Source of the DNA: Diphasiastrum complanatum
Lineage: Eukaryota; Streptophyta; Lycopodiopsida; Lycopodiales; Lycopodiaceae
Assembly (NCBI GenBank): GCA_029204225.1
Contig: CM055095.1
Coordinates: 72,948,753-73,012,752, forward strand
Direction: 5' to 3'
DNA: 64,000 bases
Positions 39,250-50,640 of the stretch are shown in pieces (position 1 is the first letter of the stretch; the number at the start of each line of letters is the position of its first letter). A program made the translations under genes and the position numbers. Below the pieces are notes generated by a model, which was given only the letters and a program-made list of their open reading frames with translations, ran no database searches and had not been told where the DNA came from.

Positions 39250-40372
39250 CCTTGATGATAATGAAAACATGTCAGAGGTCCTTTCTTCTTATTAGTTATT
39301 GTAAAAGAATCCTCAATATGCTGAAAGCCTTGAAATCCTTAGGATTCAAGCCACTAATAGCTGATTCCAATGTTTATGTAAAAATTACAGATGGAAAGAT
39401 CATCATTGTAGCTATATATGTGGATGACACTCTGATACTCTACAAGAGTGAGGAGCTTATTGATGAGGTGAAGTATGATATCTCAAAACATTTCGAGATT
39501 GCAGACCTGGGAGAAGCTAGATGTTATCTTGGCTTACAGATTGACAGGGACTATGAGGGAGGTAAATTGTACCTTCATCAGTCCAGATATACCCATAAGA
39601 TCTTAGAAGATTTCGGGATGCTAAATTGCAAAGGAGCGAATACTCCAATGCTTGCAGGAACAGTCTTGACGAATGAAGATTGTCCAAAGACTGAAGAAGA
39701 AAGAGAATTGATGCAATAGACACCATACAGAAAGCTGATTGGATCTCTGATGTATCTTGCAGATAACACATGTCTTGGCATTGCTTATGTCGTGTTCAGG
39801 ATGAGACAATTCTGTACGACTCATTGGAAGATTGCAAAACGAATTTTGCAATATCTTCAATTAACGAAAGATTTTGGATTGTGTTATTCTCGTGCTGCAG
39901 GGTTCCAAATGCTTTCCTACAGTGATGCTAGCTGGTCATCTCTCAAGGATGACTACAAAAGTGTCTCATGAGGATGCACCATTGTGTCAAGAGCAGCAAT
40001 TCTCTTGGTCAGCAAGAAGCAGACCATTGTGGCTCAGTCATCCTACGAAGCAGATTACGTAGCAGCAGCAAAGATGGCCAGTAAAATCATTTGGCTCAAA
40101 CAGTTCCTTGATGAACTGGGCAAAACAAGAAATGAATCTCTAGTTTTGCAGATGGACAACACATCTGCAATACATCTAACAAAAGACCCTGTGTTTCACT
40201 CAAGGATGAAACACATTGCAATCAAGTACCACTTGATAAGGTATCTGATCGGGAAGAAGATGTTGCAGACTACTTTTATTGGAATAAAGGAGATGGCTGC
40301 TGACATTTTCACAAAGGTCTTAGACAAAGGTCTGTTCGAGAAATAGAGGAGCAGTCTTGGAGTCATCTAGCT
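39250..40372 (+). pseudogene. Copia RT end and RNase H
   Basis: RT starts mid-domain (FKPLIADSNVYVK). The catalytic AIYVDDTLILY is intact at about 39410-39440, then FEIADLGEARCYLGL and HQSRYTHKIL. RNase H carries SYSDASWSS, VAQSSYEADYVAA, MDNTSAIHL and MKHIAIKYHLIR, ending DIFTKVLDKGLFEK. Stops: TAG at 39717 (likely from CAG) and TGA at 39969, with a frame change near it. Left edge abuts the transposase-like gene region, so the copia 5' end was lost on joining. Confidence 0.9.
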
Positions 40373-40392
40373 ATCATGCTTTGAGAGAGAGC

Positions 40393-40910
40393 TGAAGAAA
40401 CAAAAGCTTTCAATTGCCAAAGCTTTGCTAGCTTTCAACCCACGAAGAGAAAATGTTCGTGAACATTTTGTGACACACGACACGAAATTATTCACGATAG
40501 AAAATCATTCATGCTCCACAAAGGACCAACAAGATCAACCAAGTACCATGAAGTACAAATATTTGATCTGATATTGTGACATCAGCAGAAGTGCTTTAGG
40601 ATGTGGCTAATCTGCCACTCTTGTAATCCATGATTAGTTACAGATGTTTAATCTGTCTAATTAGAAAAGTTACTCGACGCGACACGAAAAAGCTAGCAAA
40701 CTATATACATTCTGCTTGATGCATAAAACAGAAAGATGCAAATATATAGATTACATGTCCGTCTGTGAGCGAGACAATTTTGCAAGAGGATCAGTAGATC
40801 CAAGAAGTTTGCTAGTAAGCGAGACATTATTCGTGGGAGAATTGTATTTCTCTCACGCCAATGCACTGTGTGGATCTGTCACACAGTCTTGAAAAACAAG
40901 AGGATCAAAG
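40393..40910 (+). repeat. Copia 3' LTR (TGAAGAAAC family), truncated
   Basis: Starts after GAGAGAGC with TGAAGAAACAAAAGC. Matches 26765-27280 at high identity and stops at GAGGATCAA, where a different LTR begins. The palindrome of the other copy is here AAAATGTTCGTGAACATTTT, with one mismatch. Confidence 0.85.
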
Positions 40911-41746
40911 CATCTAGGCTAATCTAGCACCCCCTTGCTAGCCAATAACTAACCACAAGCATACCACCACACGATAGCATACTCAAGATCCAAACCCTAC
41001 TTATGTCCCATACCATAAGCAAGATTCAAACCCTAAGCATACTATACACAAGAAAACACTCTATATTCTAGTGGCCACACTAGAGCATAAGCATAGCAAA
41101 CAAGAGAGATCTCTCTCCCTGCCTATGGGTGCCCTATGGCACCCTCCAATGCACTATGGAATTCCATGCACAACCAATGGGAAAGAGAGAGGCCTAGGGG
41201 AGTTAAAGAACCTTCATAGGCTTATGGAAGGTCAAGAGACTTTTTCCATAACCTATGACTCTTTGAATGTCTTTCTTGTGGGAGTTGGGAACTCGATGGA
41301 CACCTTGGGAGGGCACCCTCCTACTAGGTCCCATTGCCCAAGTTGTGCTTGTATACTTTGGTCCAAGACTAATAAATGGATACGGTTCAAGGTTGAGGCC
41401 CAAGGTTTAGAAAAGTAGCCATTACACCCATGGTAATGATTTGCTAGCACCTCACTAGGTTCCATACCTCCGACCAAGGCATAGATACCTACCTGCCGTT
41501 AACCAAGGACACTAGTAGCTTAATCTAAAGGCACATATTCTTAATCCTAAGGGTACCTTTTATCCAAGGATAACTAGATTCCATACCTTCGACCAAGGTA
41601 TAGTCACTTGCCTGCCCTTATTCAAAGGCACCTATCCTTAATCCTAAGGGTATCCCTTATTCGAGGGTAACTTGCCATTTAGCTCCCAACACTAAATGGA
41701 CATATAGGGATCCCTGAAGTACTGCTAGTTACATAGGTATGTAACA
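40911..41746 (-). repeat. LTR of the TGTTACATACC family, minus copy
   Basis: On the minus strand it starts TGTTACATACC at 41746 and runs to about 40911. It contains repeating phrases of the type CCTTAGGATTAAG and CCTTGGTC(G)GAGGTATGGA, that is, internal direct repeats of about 80-100 bp (41470-41690). Matches the split plus-strand copy 42904-43024 plus 48316-49016. Confidence 0.75.
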
Positions 41747-42763
41747 AAAATACAATCCATCAACTAGATTATTACAATCCATATAGGAAAGTGATCTTGT
41801 ATTCACGTGTCCAAATCGACTATGCCACAAAATGGCATTATTGTTTACATTTTCATGAGAGATACTAGCTAATGCAACTGAGTTAGAGAGTAGATATAGA
41901 TTTCCAGCTCTAGTACATGTAGTCAGAGTAGTATCTTCATCGAAGATTGTACATTGCTTAGAAGAGAAAGTAACAGTGTAGCCCTCATCAGTTATCTTAC
42001 ATACTGATAAGAGGTTCTTTGATAGTTGAGGTACGTGGAAAACATTGGGAACACAAATAAAAAGATCATTGTTGAACATGATCTTGACTGTCTCTTTGCC
42101 TTCCACGTGTATGGTGCTTGAATCTCCGAGGTAGATGAATTGATCTCTAATGTAAGCTGCATACTCGCTAAACCATTCCTTGTGAGAGGTCATGTATTGG
42201 GTAATGCTGCTGTTCAGGTACCAACTATCGTGGTCTTTGTTGCCACTGTTGTAAGACATTAATAGGTGTGAATCTTGCTCCTTGAATTCCGTTGCATTGG
42301 ATGAATCGGATTGTTGTTGTTTTTGTTTCTTTTTCTCGTTTGAGATGCGGATTCAACATTCCTTGATGTCATGATTAGCTCTCTTGAAATATCTACAGAA
42401 GAGCTTCTTGCACGATCCATTGCTCTCACCTTGAGTATGAGGCTTCTATTGTTGCTGCACTTGATTCTTGGCCTTGGAATAGTCTTTCTTCTTGGTGTAC
42501 AGGGCCATGGACTTGTCTTTGATGGACAGGCCGCTGATCTTTCTCCGTATTTCTTCTTGAAAAAGATGACCAATCACCTTTTGAAGAGTGAGGTCATGTT
42601 GTGTGGAGATCATCACCACAAAGTGTTCATACGACTTTGAAAGAATAGAAAGCAAGGTCATAATGACATCATCATCTTGAATAGCACATTCTATAGCTGA
42701 TAGCTGATCTATTAAAGACTTAAAGTTGTTGATGTGAGAAGTGATGGCAGTAGAATTAGTCAT
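41747..42763 (-). pseudogene. Copia gag end, protease, pre-integrase fragment
   Basis: From 42763: gag C-terminal helices (MTLLSILSKSYEHFV, LTLQKVIGHLF), a degraded knuckle region with frameshifts (42573-42259), then protease-like DSWYLNSSITQYMT (the D-S-G-A active site is lost: N-S-S-I) and pre-integrase ILWHSRFGHVNTRSL. Cut at 41746 by the LTR to the left. Confidence 0.85.
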
Positions 42764-42903
42764 GCTAAGTGTGAAGAACTTCCTCTCTAAGGTGTAATTT
42801 AGTGGTTACATCTTGAGTCTCGTATAGACTTGAAACAAATCCAGTGCTTTCTTAGAGGTTTTGCACGTGGTAGCATGGGATATTTGAGAGTTGACCAGAT
42901 TGA
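42764..42903 (-). pseudogene. Copia gag N-terminal part, decayed
   Basis: On the minus strand, continuous with the gag fragment. No open frame remains, but words for a gag start are visible. It ends exactly where the plus-strand LTR begins with TGTTACATACC. Confidence 0.4.
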
Positions 42904-43024
42904 GTGTTACATACCTATGTAACTAGTCGTACTTTAGATCCCTATCGGTCCATTTAGTGTTGGGGGCCAAATGTCAAGTTGTCCTTGGATAAGGATTACC
43001 CTTAGGATTAAGGGTATGTACTTA
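42904..43024 (+). repeat. LTR of the TGTTACATACC family, plus copy, first part
   Basis: First 121 bp of the LTR. Broken after ACTTA (43020-43024) by the copia element 43025-48310 and continued at 48311-49016. Confidence 0.85.
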
Positions 43025-43290
43025 GAATTTGCTTTGCACAGGAACACAGATCATGCTACACAGCAACACAGACAAAAAACACTCTCCACAGCAAGCTCAC
43101 ATAGCAACTGTATTTCTCAAAATGAAATTACACTGTACATATAGTTGTTCACTCAGGCAACCCATGCATGACCCAGGTTGCCGTTGGCGGGACGCATGTC
43201 CCGTCGACTTGCCTCGTGGCAAGGCCAACTGATCCTTATCCACTGATAGGACCCATAGTACAGTAACACAATGATTCTACTTTAATTCTA
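43025..43290 (-). repeat. Copia 3' LTR (266 bp)
   Basis: Preceded on the minus strand by the purine tract AAGAGAGAG. Contains a G+C-rich dyad GGGACGCATGTCCCG. Paired with 48045-48310. Confidence 0.9.
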
Positions 43291-43347
43291 ACTCTCTCTT
43301 ATAAAGTAGAGTCTACTTTTTATACAGTCATATACATAGCTTTAAAG

Positions 43348-45018
43348 TCAACAAACTTTAAGTACAGAAAGCTTTGATCTAAACTTATCAAACTTTTCTC
43401 CAATAAGTGGCTTAGTGAAAATATCAGCTAGTTGTTCTTCTGTGCTACAATGAGCAACATGAATTTCAGGACTCAATAGCCTCTCACGTATGAAGTGATA
43501 CTGAATCTCAATGTGTTTAGTTCTCGCATGGAACACTGGATTCTTTGCTAGCTGAATGCCACTCTGACTGTTGCTATGTAAAGTCATGGGATTTTTCTGC
43601 TTCATGCCAATTTCTTCCAAGATTTGTCTCAACCATATAGCCTCCTGTGCTGCACTACACATTGCCTTATACTCTGCTTTTGTGGTGGAAGAGCAATTGT
43701 ACTTTGCTTCTTACTAGACCAGGAAAAGCAACTACCACAAAATTGGAATACATACCCTGTGGTGGATCTACGATAATCATAGTCACCTCCCCAATCCACA
43801 TCCACATAGCCACACAACTTAGGTAAACCATCATGCTTCCTGTAAATCAAGCCATACTCTGAAGTGCCTTTTACATAACGCAAAATGCGTTTAGCTACCT
43901 TCCAATGCGTTTCCGTAGGTGCTGCCATAAACTGACTTACAATGCCAACAACATAGCATATACCTGGTCTAGTCATGTTAAGGTAAATCAAGCTCCCTAC
44001 TAACTGTCTATATAGCGCAACATCAAATGACTGTGACCCATCAAGCTTAGAAAATTTTTTACCTGGTTCAATAGGAGCGTTTACTGGTTTGCAATCCTGC
44101 AACCTAAACCTGTGCAGCAACTCTTTGACATACTTCACCTGTGTTAAACCCACTTCATGTCCTTTTGCCACACTTCTATTCCAAGGCAATAATGCATCAG
44201 ACTGAGATCTGTCATCTCGAATTGTCCCATGAGGTCGTTTTTTATCATGTTTATCATATCTTGATAATTTCCCGTAATAATCAAGTCATCAAGATAAAGA
44301 GCAATCAAAGCAACCATACCATAAAAGCATAAGACATATAGATTTGGATCAGAATGTGTTCTCACCACCCCCTTTGAACGAAAGTAGGCATCAATCCTGC
44401 TAGACCATAAAGCGCTTTCTTCAAGCGACATACTTTATTCTCCTGTCCCTTCGCCACAAAGCCTTCAGGTTGATCCATGAACACTTCCTCTTCTAAATCA
44501 CCATTTAGAAAAGCAGATTTTACATCCATCTAATGCAAAGGCCAACCAAAATGTGAAGCTAAAGCAATAAGTAGATGTAGAGTATTCCACTTATAAACCG
44601 GCGCAAAGGTCTCCTCATAGTCGATGCCTTTATTTTGTGCGTACCCTTTGATCACTAATCTTGCCTTGTGCTTTGCTATACTTCCATCTGCATGGTACTT
44701 AGTCCTGTATACCCATTTGCAACCAATGGGTTTCTTGCCAACTGGTGGTTCTACTAAGTCCCATGTGTTATGCTTAGCAATTGACTCCATCTCCTCTCCC
44801 ATGGCCTTGACCCAAATGCCATCATCCTTCGCTTCACCATAAGTCGAAGGTTCTTTGCTTTGAATAATGCTAGATAAGAGAGCATAATTTGCTTCATACC
44901 TTTTAGGTAGTGTCTTCTCTCTTGTTGATCTTCGTAGCTCTCCTTGGCTAGATGATCCTGGAAAGTCATCTATGTCGCGGCTTTCCAACAATCTCTCAAA
45001 CCACTTGGGGAGCTTCAT
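43348..45018 (-). pseudogene. Copia RT and RNase H
   Basis: RT begins at about 45018 with an acidic linker and STREKTLPKRYE, then WDLVEPPVGKKPIGCKWVY and KARLVIKGYAQNKGIDYEET (44530-44800). The catalytic pair appears as LYLDD near 44290. RNase H: RPGICYVVG, HWKVAKRILRYVKG, YVDVDWGGDYDYRRSTTGY, then, after a frame change at about 43650, LHSNSQSGIQLAKNPVFHART and the DIFTKPLIGEKF end. Frame breaks at 44530, 44430, 44190 and 43650 make it inactive. Confidence 0.92.
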
Positions 45019-45027
45019 GTTAGGTGA

Positions 45028-46590
45028 TCAGCTTCCTGGTGAAAATGTATCCCACGGTACATCCTTCTCCTTGCGTTTGTCATCTGCAACTTCAATCCTT
45101 CTTACACCAAAAGGTTTGTCCCTACCTCTCCAACCTGTCTCTTGAGGTTGAGTAGTAGTATCTTGAGATGTATCCTCATGTTCATCACTCGGAAGGTCAA
45201 TGAATAGATCATCATCAGGTGGTATCCTCACCATACCATCTTGTCCACTGGATGTGTCTATCTTCTCAACATCCTCGTCTTCATACATCTTGGATTCATC
45301 AAAGATAACATCACAGCTTACATGGATTTTGTTTTCCACTGGATCAAAACATCTATAGCCCTTCACACGATCATCATATCCTAGGAATATGCACTTGATA
45401 GCTTTTACATCAAGTTTACGTCTCTCTTCCTTAGGAATGTGTACAAAGGCCTTACATCCAAAGGTTCGCAAGTGGTTCACCTTTGGCTTCTTCTTCGTGA
45501 ATGCTTCCTCAGGTGTTATCTTTGGTATGGCAATGGTAGGACTTCTATTTTGAAGATAGACTGTCATGCTACATGCTTCTGATTAAAAATCTTTTGGTAG
45601 TTTCATCTCAGCTAGCATAGATCTGGCACTTTCCACAATTGTACGATTCTTGCGCTCAGCTACACCATTGAGAGCAGGAGTATGAGCTTGCGTAAATTGT
45701 CTTTTAATCCCACATTGATTACAAAGATCATTGAAGTCATTAGACTTGTACTCACCTCCACTATCTGATCTTAGAACTTTGATCTTCCTACCTGTCTGAT
45801 TTTTTACCAATGCTTTGAAGCTCTTGAAGTTATCAAATGCATCTGATTTCTTCTTCAAGAAGTGGATCCACGTCTTACGTGACATATCATCAATAAAGGT
45901 CATGAAATAGAAGGCTTTACCTAAGGACATGGTCCTCATAGGCCCGCATAAGTCTGTGTGGATTAAATCCAAGATGTTCTTTGCTCTTGCAACACCCTCT
46001 TTATTGAACTTCTCTCGATGCTGCTTCCCATATACATAGGATTCGCACATCGATTTCAAGTGATCTTCTATGGTAGGAAATCCTGTTACCATCTCCAATT
46101 TTCTCATCAAACTGAGGCTTCCCAAGTTCAAGTGACCAAGCCTCTTATGCCACAACTCAGTTTGCGATGGAATGGACGATACAAGTCCGTGTTTCCCCTT
46201 AATTGTAGCATTCAATCTGTACAATTCTGTATTGGGCTCTCTTACTCCATCTGCAATAACTTTGAGCTTTTGGTTCACATCCTTCACAAAGCAACGATCA
46301 TGGGCGAATTCTACTTTCAACTTTCGATCAGTAATTACTCCAACAGAAAGTAGATTTTTTTTCAAACATGATATATAAAGTACCTCCCTGATCATCCTGC
46401 TTTTGCCATCAGGTAGTTGGATTGAAACGGTGCCTATCCCCTTGATCTTGCACACCTCACCATTTGCTTGTGAAACAGATGTTCCATTATCCAACACCTT
46501 CAAACTACTAAACCAATTTTTGTTACATGTCATGTGTCTTGTGGCTCCCGAGTCAATATACCATGCTTGATCATCTTGATTAGATGACAA
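45028..46590 (-). pseudogene. Copia protease and integrase
   Basis: From 46590: protease active site QAWYIDSGATRHMT, then a pre-integrase zinc motif region (LWHKRLGHLNLGSL) and integrase with D (HTDLCGPM), D (FIDDMSRK), SDSGGEYKS and the Glu in ALNGVAERKN. A stop at 45583 is followed 15 bp later by the rest of the integrase C-terminal region (VYLQNRSPT, KHLRTFGCKAFVHIP, CIFLGYDD). One frame break is therefore enough to split an otherwise long coding run. Confidence 0.92.
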
Positions 46591-46599
46591 TGCAGATAT

Positions 46600-47169
46600 A
46601 AAAATGCTAGAATCTTTAATCTCACCCTCATCGACAAGGTTACCTGCTTGTTTTGGTTTTCCCTTGTCTTGTTTCGCCAGGAATTTGCGACATTCACTCT
46701 TCTAATGGCCCTTTTTACCACAATGGAAGCACTTGTCTTTCTTCTTAGTTTTACTGGAAGATCCCTCGTCCTCCTGAGACTTGACAAATTGCTGCTTAGA
46801 CTTCTGCTTGCCCTTGCCCTTGCCTTGTTTTTGGCGTGTTGCAAGTGCCTAATCGTCAGTATTTTGACGTCTAGCCTTCACAATTTCTTGTTGTTGTTCT
46901 TCCTGCGTCAAGATTCTTGTGAGCTCGTCAAAGGTTGGCAATCTTTCTCTTGATGCTATTTTGCTCACAGACATTTGATAGGGTTCTGCAATGCCACACA
47001 ATGCATTGTGCACCAGCTCCACATCACGTATGCGCTCACCAATAGAATGCAGTTCATCTCTCATTGTCTTGATTCTGGTCATGTACGTCTGAATGTGCTG
47101 TCCTTGCTCCATGCGGACACTATTCAACTTTGACTTCAAAAATATGATTCTTGACAGATTTGACGTCAC
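46600..47169 (-). pseudogene. Copia gag
   Basis: Capsid C-terminal half (47169-46849: FLKSKLNSVRMEQGQHIQTY, VELVHNALCGIAEPY, PTFDELTRIL), a basic Lys/Gln linker in another frame, and a zinc knuckle CFHCGKKGH followed by a TAG inside the motif (about 46703). The N-terminal half, upstream of 47169, is not open in any one frame. Confidence 0.87.
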
Positions 47170-48026
47170 CCCCTAGTTTTTGAACTGTTTCTTCACATTG
47201 AAGAAACTTCACTCTTCACTTGTGAAGAGACCCAACTCCAATTTCAGTATGAAAATTTTTAATGAAGTTGAAGGCTAAAATGCACTTCACTTCTTCAGGG
47301 CCCTCTTCAACAACCCTTCAGACTCCATCCAATGGTTGAATCTGTTCCAATTGTGGATATCCCTTCTGGGTAGCACAATCTGAGCCGTCGATCTTGTAGC
47401 TCCTCTATCCAACGGATCTGAACACTTCTGTGCACCAATGGAGAGTCTTGTAGACACTGTCCACTTCGAAACGCTACGCTCTCACCTTCATTCCACGCAC
47501 GAACAGCCCGCGACCTCCCTGTCTATGGCCGCGCCTCCCCACACTCAAATTTTCTTGATTTAACTCGTCTGTGGATCAATTTGAGCACTATTTGAGGCCT
47601 AGACCAAGGTCGCCCTATTGATTCCAAGTCTGTAGAGTGTTCACTCAAGAAATTCTGTGGAGAAACGGTGATTTTAGCTCAACTTGACAAAGTGGCTTTT
47701 GTCACCTTTTTACTGCAAATCTACTAGGTTAACTATCTGGAGACAAATCTCTGACATAAACCTCATAATCTCTCCATGGATGGTTGACAATGTGATTAGC
47801 TTCCTTCCTGTCCTTACGGCATCCAAAACGGTGCACAAACAGCAAAGAAATCACTAGTTATGTATAAAACCGTAACCCCAAACCCGATTTCAATTTTCAA
47901 CTGGCTTCAAAATTGTCAATTTTTCACCAAATTTGTCCATGTCTGATGCTAACCCCGAACTCTCAGAAGAGAGTTCTCCCGAAGCTCTCTTCAATGACGA
48001 TGTTGTACTGTGTACACTCCTTGTAC
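47170..48026 (-). other. Copia leader and decayed gag start
   Basis: Between primer site and readable gag. On the minus strand a short start MDKFGEKLTILKPVEN (about 47940-47890) looks like a gag beginning but meets a stop. The rest has no clear frame. Confidence 0.45.
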
Positions 48027-48039
48027 GGCTCTGGTACCA
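48027..48039 (-). promoter_or_regulatory. Primer-binding site variant
   Basis: TGGTACCAGAGCC on the minus strand, one change (T to C) from the usual Met-tRNA site, five bases after the LTR. Confidence 0.85.
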
Positions 48040-48044
48040 ACTTA

Positions 48045-48310
48045 AAATTTGCTTTGCACAGGAACACAAATCATGCTACACAATAACACAGACAGAAAAC
48101 ACTCTCCACAGCAAGATCACATAGCAACTATATTTCTCAAAATGAAATTACACTGTACATATAGTTGTTCACTCAGGCAACCCATGCATGACCCAGGTTG
48201 CCGTTGGCGGGACGCGTGTCCCGTTGACTTGCCTCGTGGCACGGCCAACTGATCCTTCTCCACTGGTAGGACCCACAATACAGTAACACAATAATTCTAC
48301 TTTAATTCTA
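48045..48310 (-). repeat. Copia 5' LTR (266 bp)
   Basis: Pairs with 43025-43290. The dyad reads GGGACGCGTGTCCCG here, a perfect palindrome except at its ends. Confidence 0.9.
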
Positions 48311-48315
48311 ACTTA

Positions 48316-49016
48316 TGTGCCTTTGGATAAGGACATGCAAGTGACTATACCTTGGTCAGAGGTATGGAGTCACGTGACTCTTGGATAAGAGATACCCTTA
48401 AGATTAAGGGTAGTTATCTTAGATTAAGGTACTAATGTCCTTGGTTAAGGACAGGTAGGTGTCTATGCCTTGGATGGAGGTATGGAACCTAGAGAGGTGT
48501 TAGAAAGTCATTCGATGACTATTTTTCTAAACCTTGGGCCTCAACCTTGAACCGTATCACTTTAATGATCTAGGACCAAAGTATACATGCACATCTTGGG
48601 CATTGGGACCTAGTAGGAGGACGCACTTCCAATGGGTCCAACGAGTTTCCAACTCCCACAAGAAAGACATTCAAAGAGTCATAGGTTATGGAAGGAGTCT
48701 CTTGACATTCCATAAGCCTATGGAGGTTCTTTAACTCCCCTAGGCTCTCTCTCTCTCATTGGATGGGCATGGAACTCCATGGAGGGGTCCATGGGCCATC
48801 TATATGAGGTAGTAGGGCGCCCATTGGAGGGAACATAGATCTCTCTTGCTTATGCTCTAGTGTTGCTAGTGTGTAGAGTACTTTCTTGTGTGTAGTATGC
48901 TTAGGATTTGGATCTTGCTTATGGTATGAGACATAAGTAGGGTTTGGATCTTGAGTATGATATAGTCTTTTGTGGTATGCTTGTGGTTTGTTTATGGTTA
49001 GCAAGGGGGTGCTAGA
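48316..49016 (+). repeat. LTR of the TGTTACATACC family, plus copy, second part
   Basis: Continues 42904-43024 after the copia insertion. The part from about 48499 occurs again at 53287. The right edge is uncertain: the minus copy at 40911 stops matching near here, but the sequence in both direct copies runs on without a visible LTR end or primer site. Confidence 0.7.
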
Positions 49017-49419
49017 TAGGTCTTGCTTGGAGTCTGGATCTAGCTATGGTTGGGTGGTGAATATTTGAGGCCAGCTTGTTATCTATTTTTGTGTTTAAGA
49101 GTAGGGACACATGTGGAAGAGAGATCCTTGGAAGCTTGCAGATCCTTACTTGCAGGTGGAGACATCCTAGCTTGGAGTTGGGGAGCATCTTGGAGCTTGC
49201 AGGTTGCTTGGAAGACATTTGGAGGCTCTACCTTGGATTTGGCGGACTTCCTCACCTCTACTTGTAAAATTGAGTGTGATAAATGTGAAGGCTTTCTGAT
49301 CTTTAATCTTCCATGCCTTTGCTTGATCACCATCTTCTGGTTTCTGGTCAGAACCTTCTACTACATCCCAAAGATCTCTATCTATCAACATCATCTGGAG
49401 TTTTAACTTCCAGATATAG

Positions 49420-49970
49420 AAGCTAGAACCATTGAACTTGTCAATGATTCTAGTCTCGTTAGATAATGAACATGATGAGTTACCAATATGAGACAGGACA
49501 AGGCACTATGTTGATCTATCTCGAAAGCACAAGGTCTTCATGGTCAACGACTGGGTGTTTTTGAGAGTCCCTAGTCACTCTAGAGGCTTGAAAACTATTA
49601 AGTGTGCAAAGTTGGCATCTAGGTATTGCAGTACTTTTAAGGTTATCAAAGTGATAAACAAGATCGCATACAAATTGACCTTCCAGCAAACATTAGAATT
49701 CATCCCATTTTTCACGTTAGTAAGTTGAAACCCTCATTGGGGGTTGGGGAGACCCTGGTCTCTGTGGAAGATCTAGTGGAACTTCTTCGTGATAAGTCCG
49801 TGAGTGGGCCACCTGAACCCTAGGCGATTGTTAATAATCGGTAGAGAACTCTACGGAGTAGAGTGCTTTGAGAATTTTTAGTCAGGTGGAGGGGAAAATT
49901 AGAAGAGGAGGATACTTGGAAAAAGAAGGCTGATCTCCAAAAAACACAATGACATTTGTTTTGGGACTTT
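49420..49970 (+). pseudogene. Ty3/gypsy integrase C-terminus with chromodomain-like end (copy 1)
   Basis: Frames read HKVFMVNDWVFLRVPSHSRG, RYCSTFKVIKVINKIAYKL, HFSRKLKPSL-type words, EDLVELLRDKSVSGPPEP, then the chromodomain-like EFLVRWRGKLEEEDTWKKKADL (last Trp and acidic cluster typical). Two frame breaks. The chromodomain of such elements binds methylated histone H3 tails and guides insertion. Confidence 0.75.
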
Positions 49971-50117
49971 GACTTGAAAAAGAGTAATCTTTTTTGATGT
50001 AACCATCATAATTACAAATAAAATAATAATTCAAGAGAACAAATGATTTTTGAAACTCGAAATCCCATTGAAATACAAAATAATTTAAATTATATTTGTA
50101 CATTTTCTTTAAGTACA

Positions 50118-50640
50118 TTTTCTAAGAAATTCTCACTGATGCCTCTCAATTCAGAACTTGATATATTCTTAGCACTCTTGTTTTCAGTTGATGAAGTGGA
50201 AGACCCGTCTTCTTCATCAGAGTCGACTAGCATGTCTTCCTCAGAATTCGCATCAAATGTTGACAAAAGACCTTATGAATCAGCTTTTGTCTGTTGATGA
50301 CGAGTGGAGGATGATGGTTTTTCAAGTAATTCAAGTCGTTCTTTCAATATAGATATTGTTGACTTTTGTAGATGATTGGTCATTGTTAATTCAAAATTAA
50401 ATGCCAAGACATCTACATCCTATAGATTCAGATCATCGACTCTTGGTTGATTTGTTGGCAATCTCTTTCTCTTGCCCTTTGGATCTACTTGCAACATTTT
50501 GAGTTCGTACCTTCCCAAAAAAGCATTCGTTGAAGTGGTGCGCAACCAATGGACACACAGTACTTTTGTTTTATTGTTATTTTGAATAAAACCAAGTATT
50601 GAATCAACATGAGCTGAAAGCACTATGTGCTCAAGAGACA
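50118..50640 (-). pseudogene. Unknown minus-strand gene (copy 1)
   Basis: Copy of 55025-55540, broken by a stop near 50420. The first 67 codons are open. The acidic C-terminal part survives in pieces (50290-50120). See the intact copy for description. Confidence 0.5.

Larger units (their letters stand above)
43025..48310 (-). mobile_element. Nearly complete Ty1/copia element with 5-bp target duplication
   Basis: 5286 bp, flanked by ACTTA at 43020-43024 and 48311-48315. LTRs of 266 bp each (43025-43290 and 48045-48310) with about 15 differences by eye (near 5.6%). Minus orientation. All copia domains are present in order, broken by frameshifts. Inserted in another LTR. Its LTR ends are not TG...CA under this target duplication. 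Confidence 0.9.
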
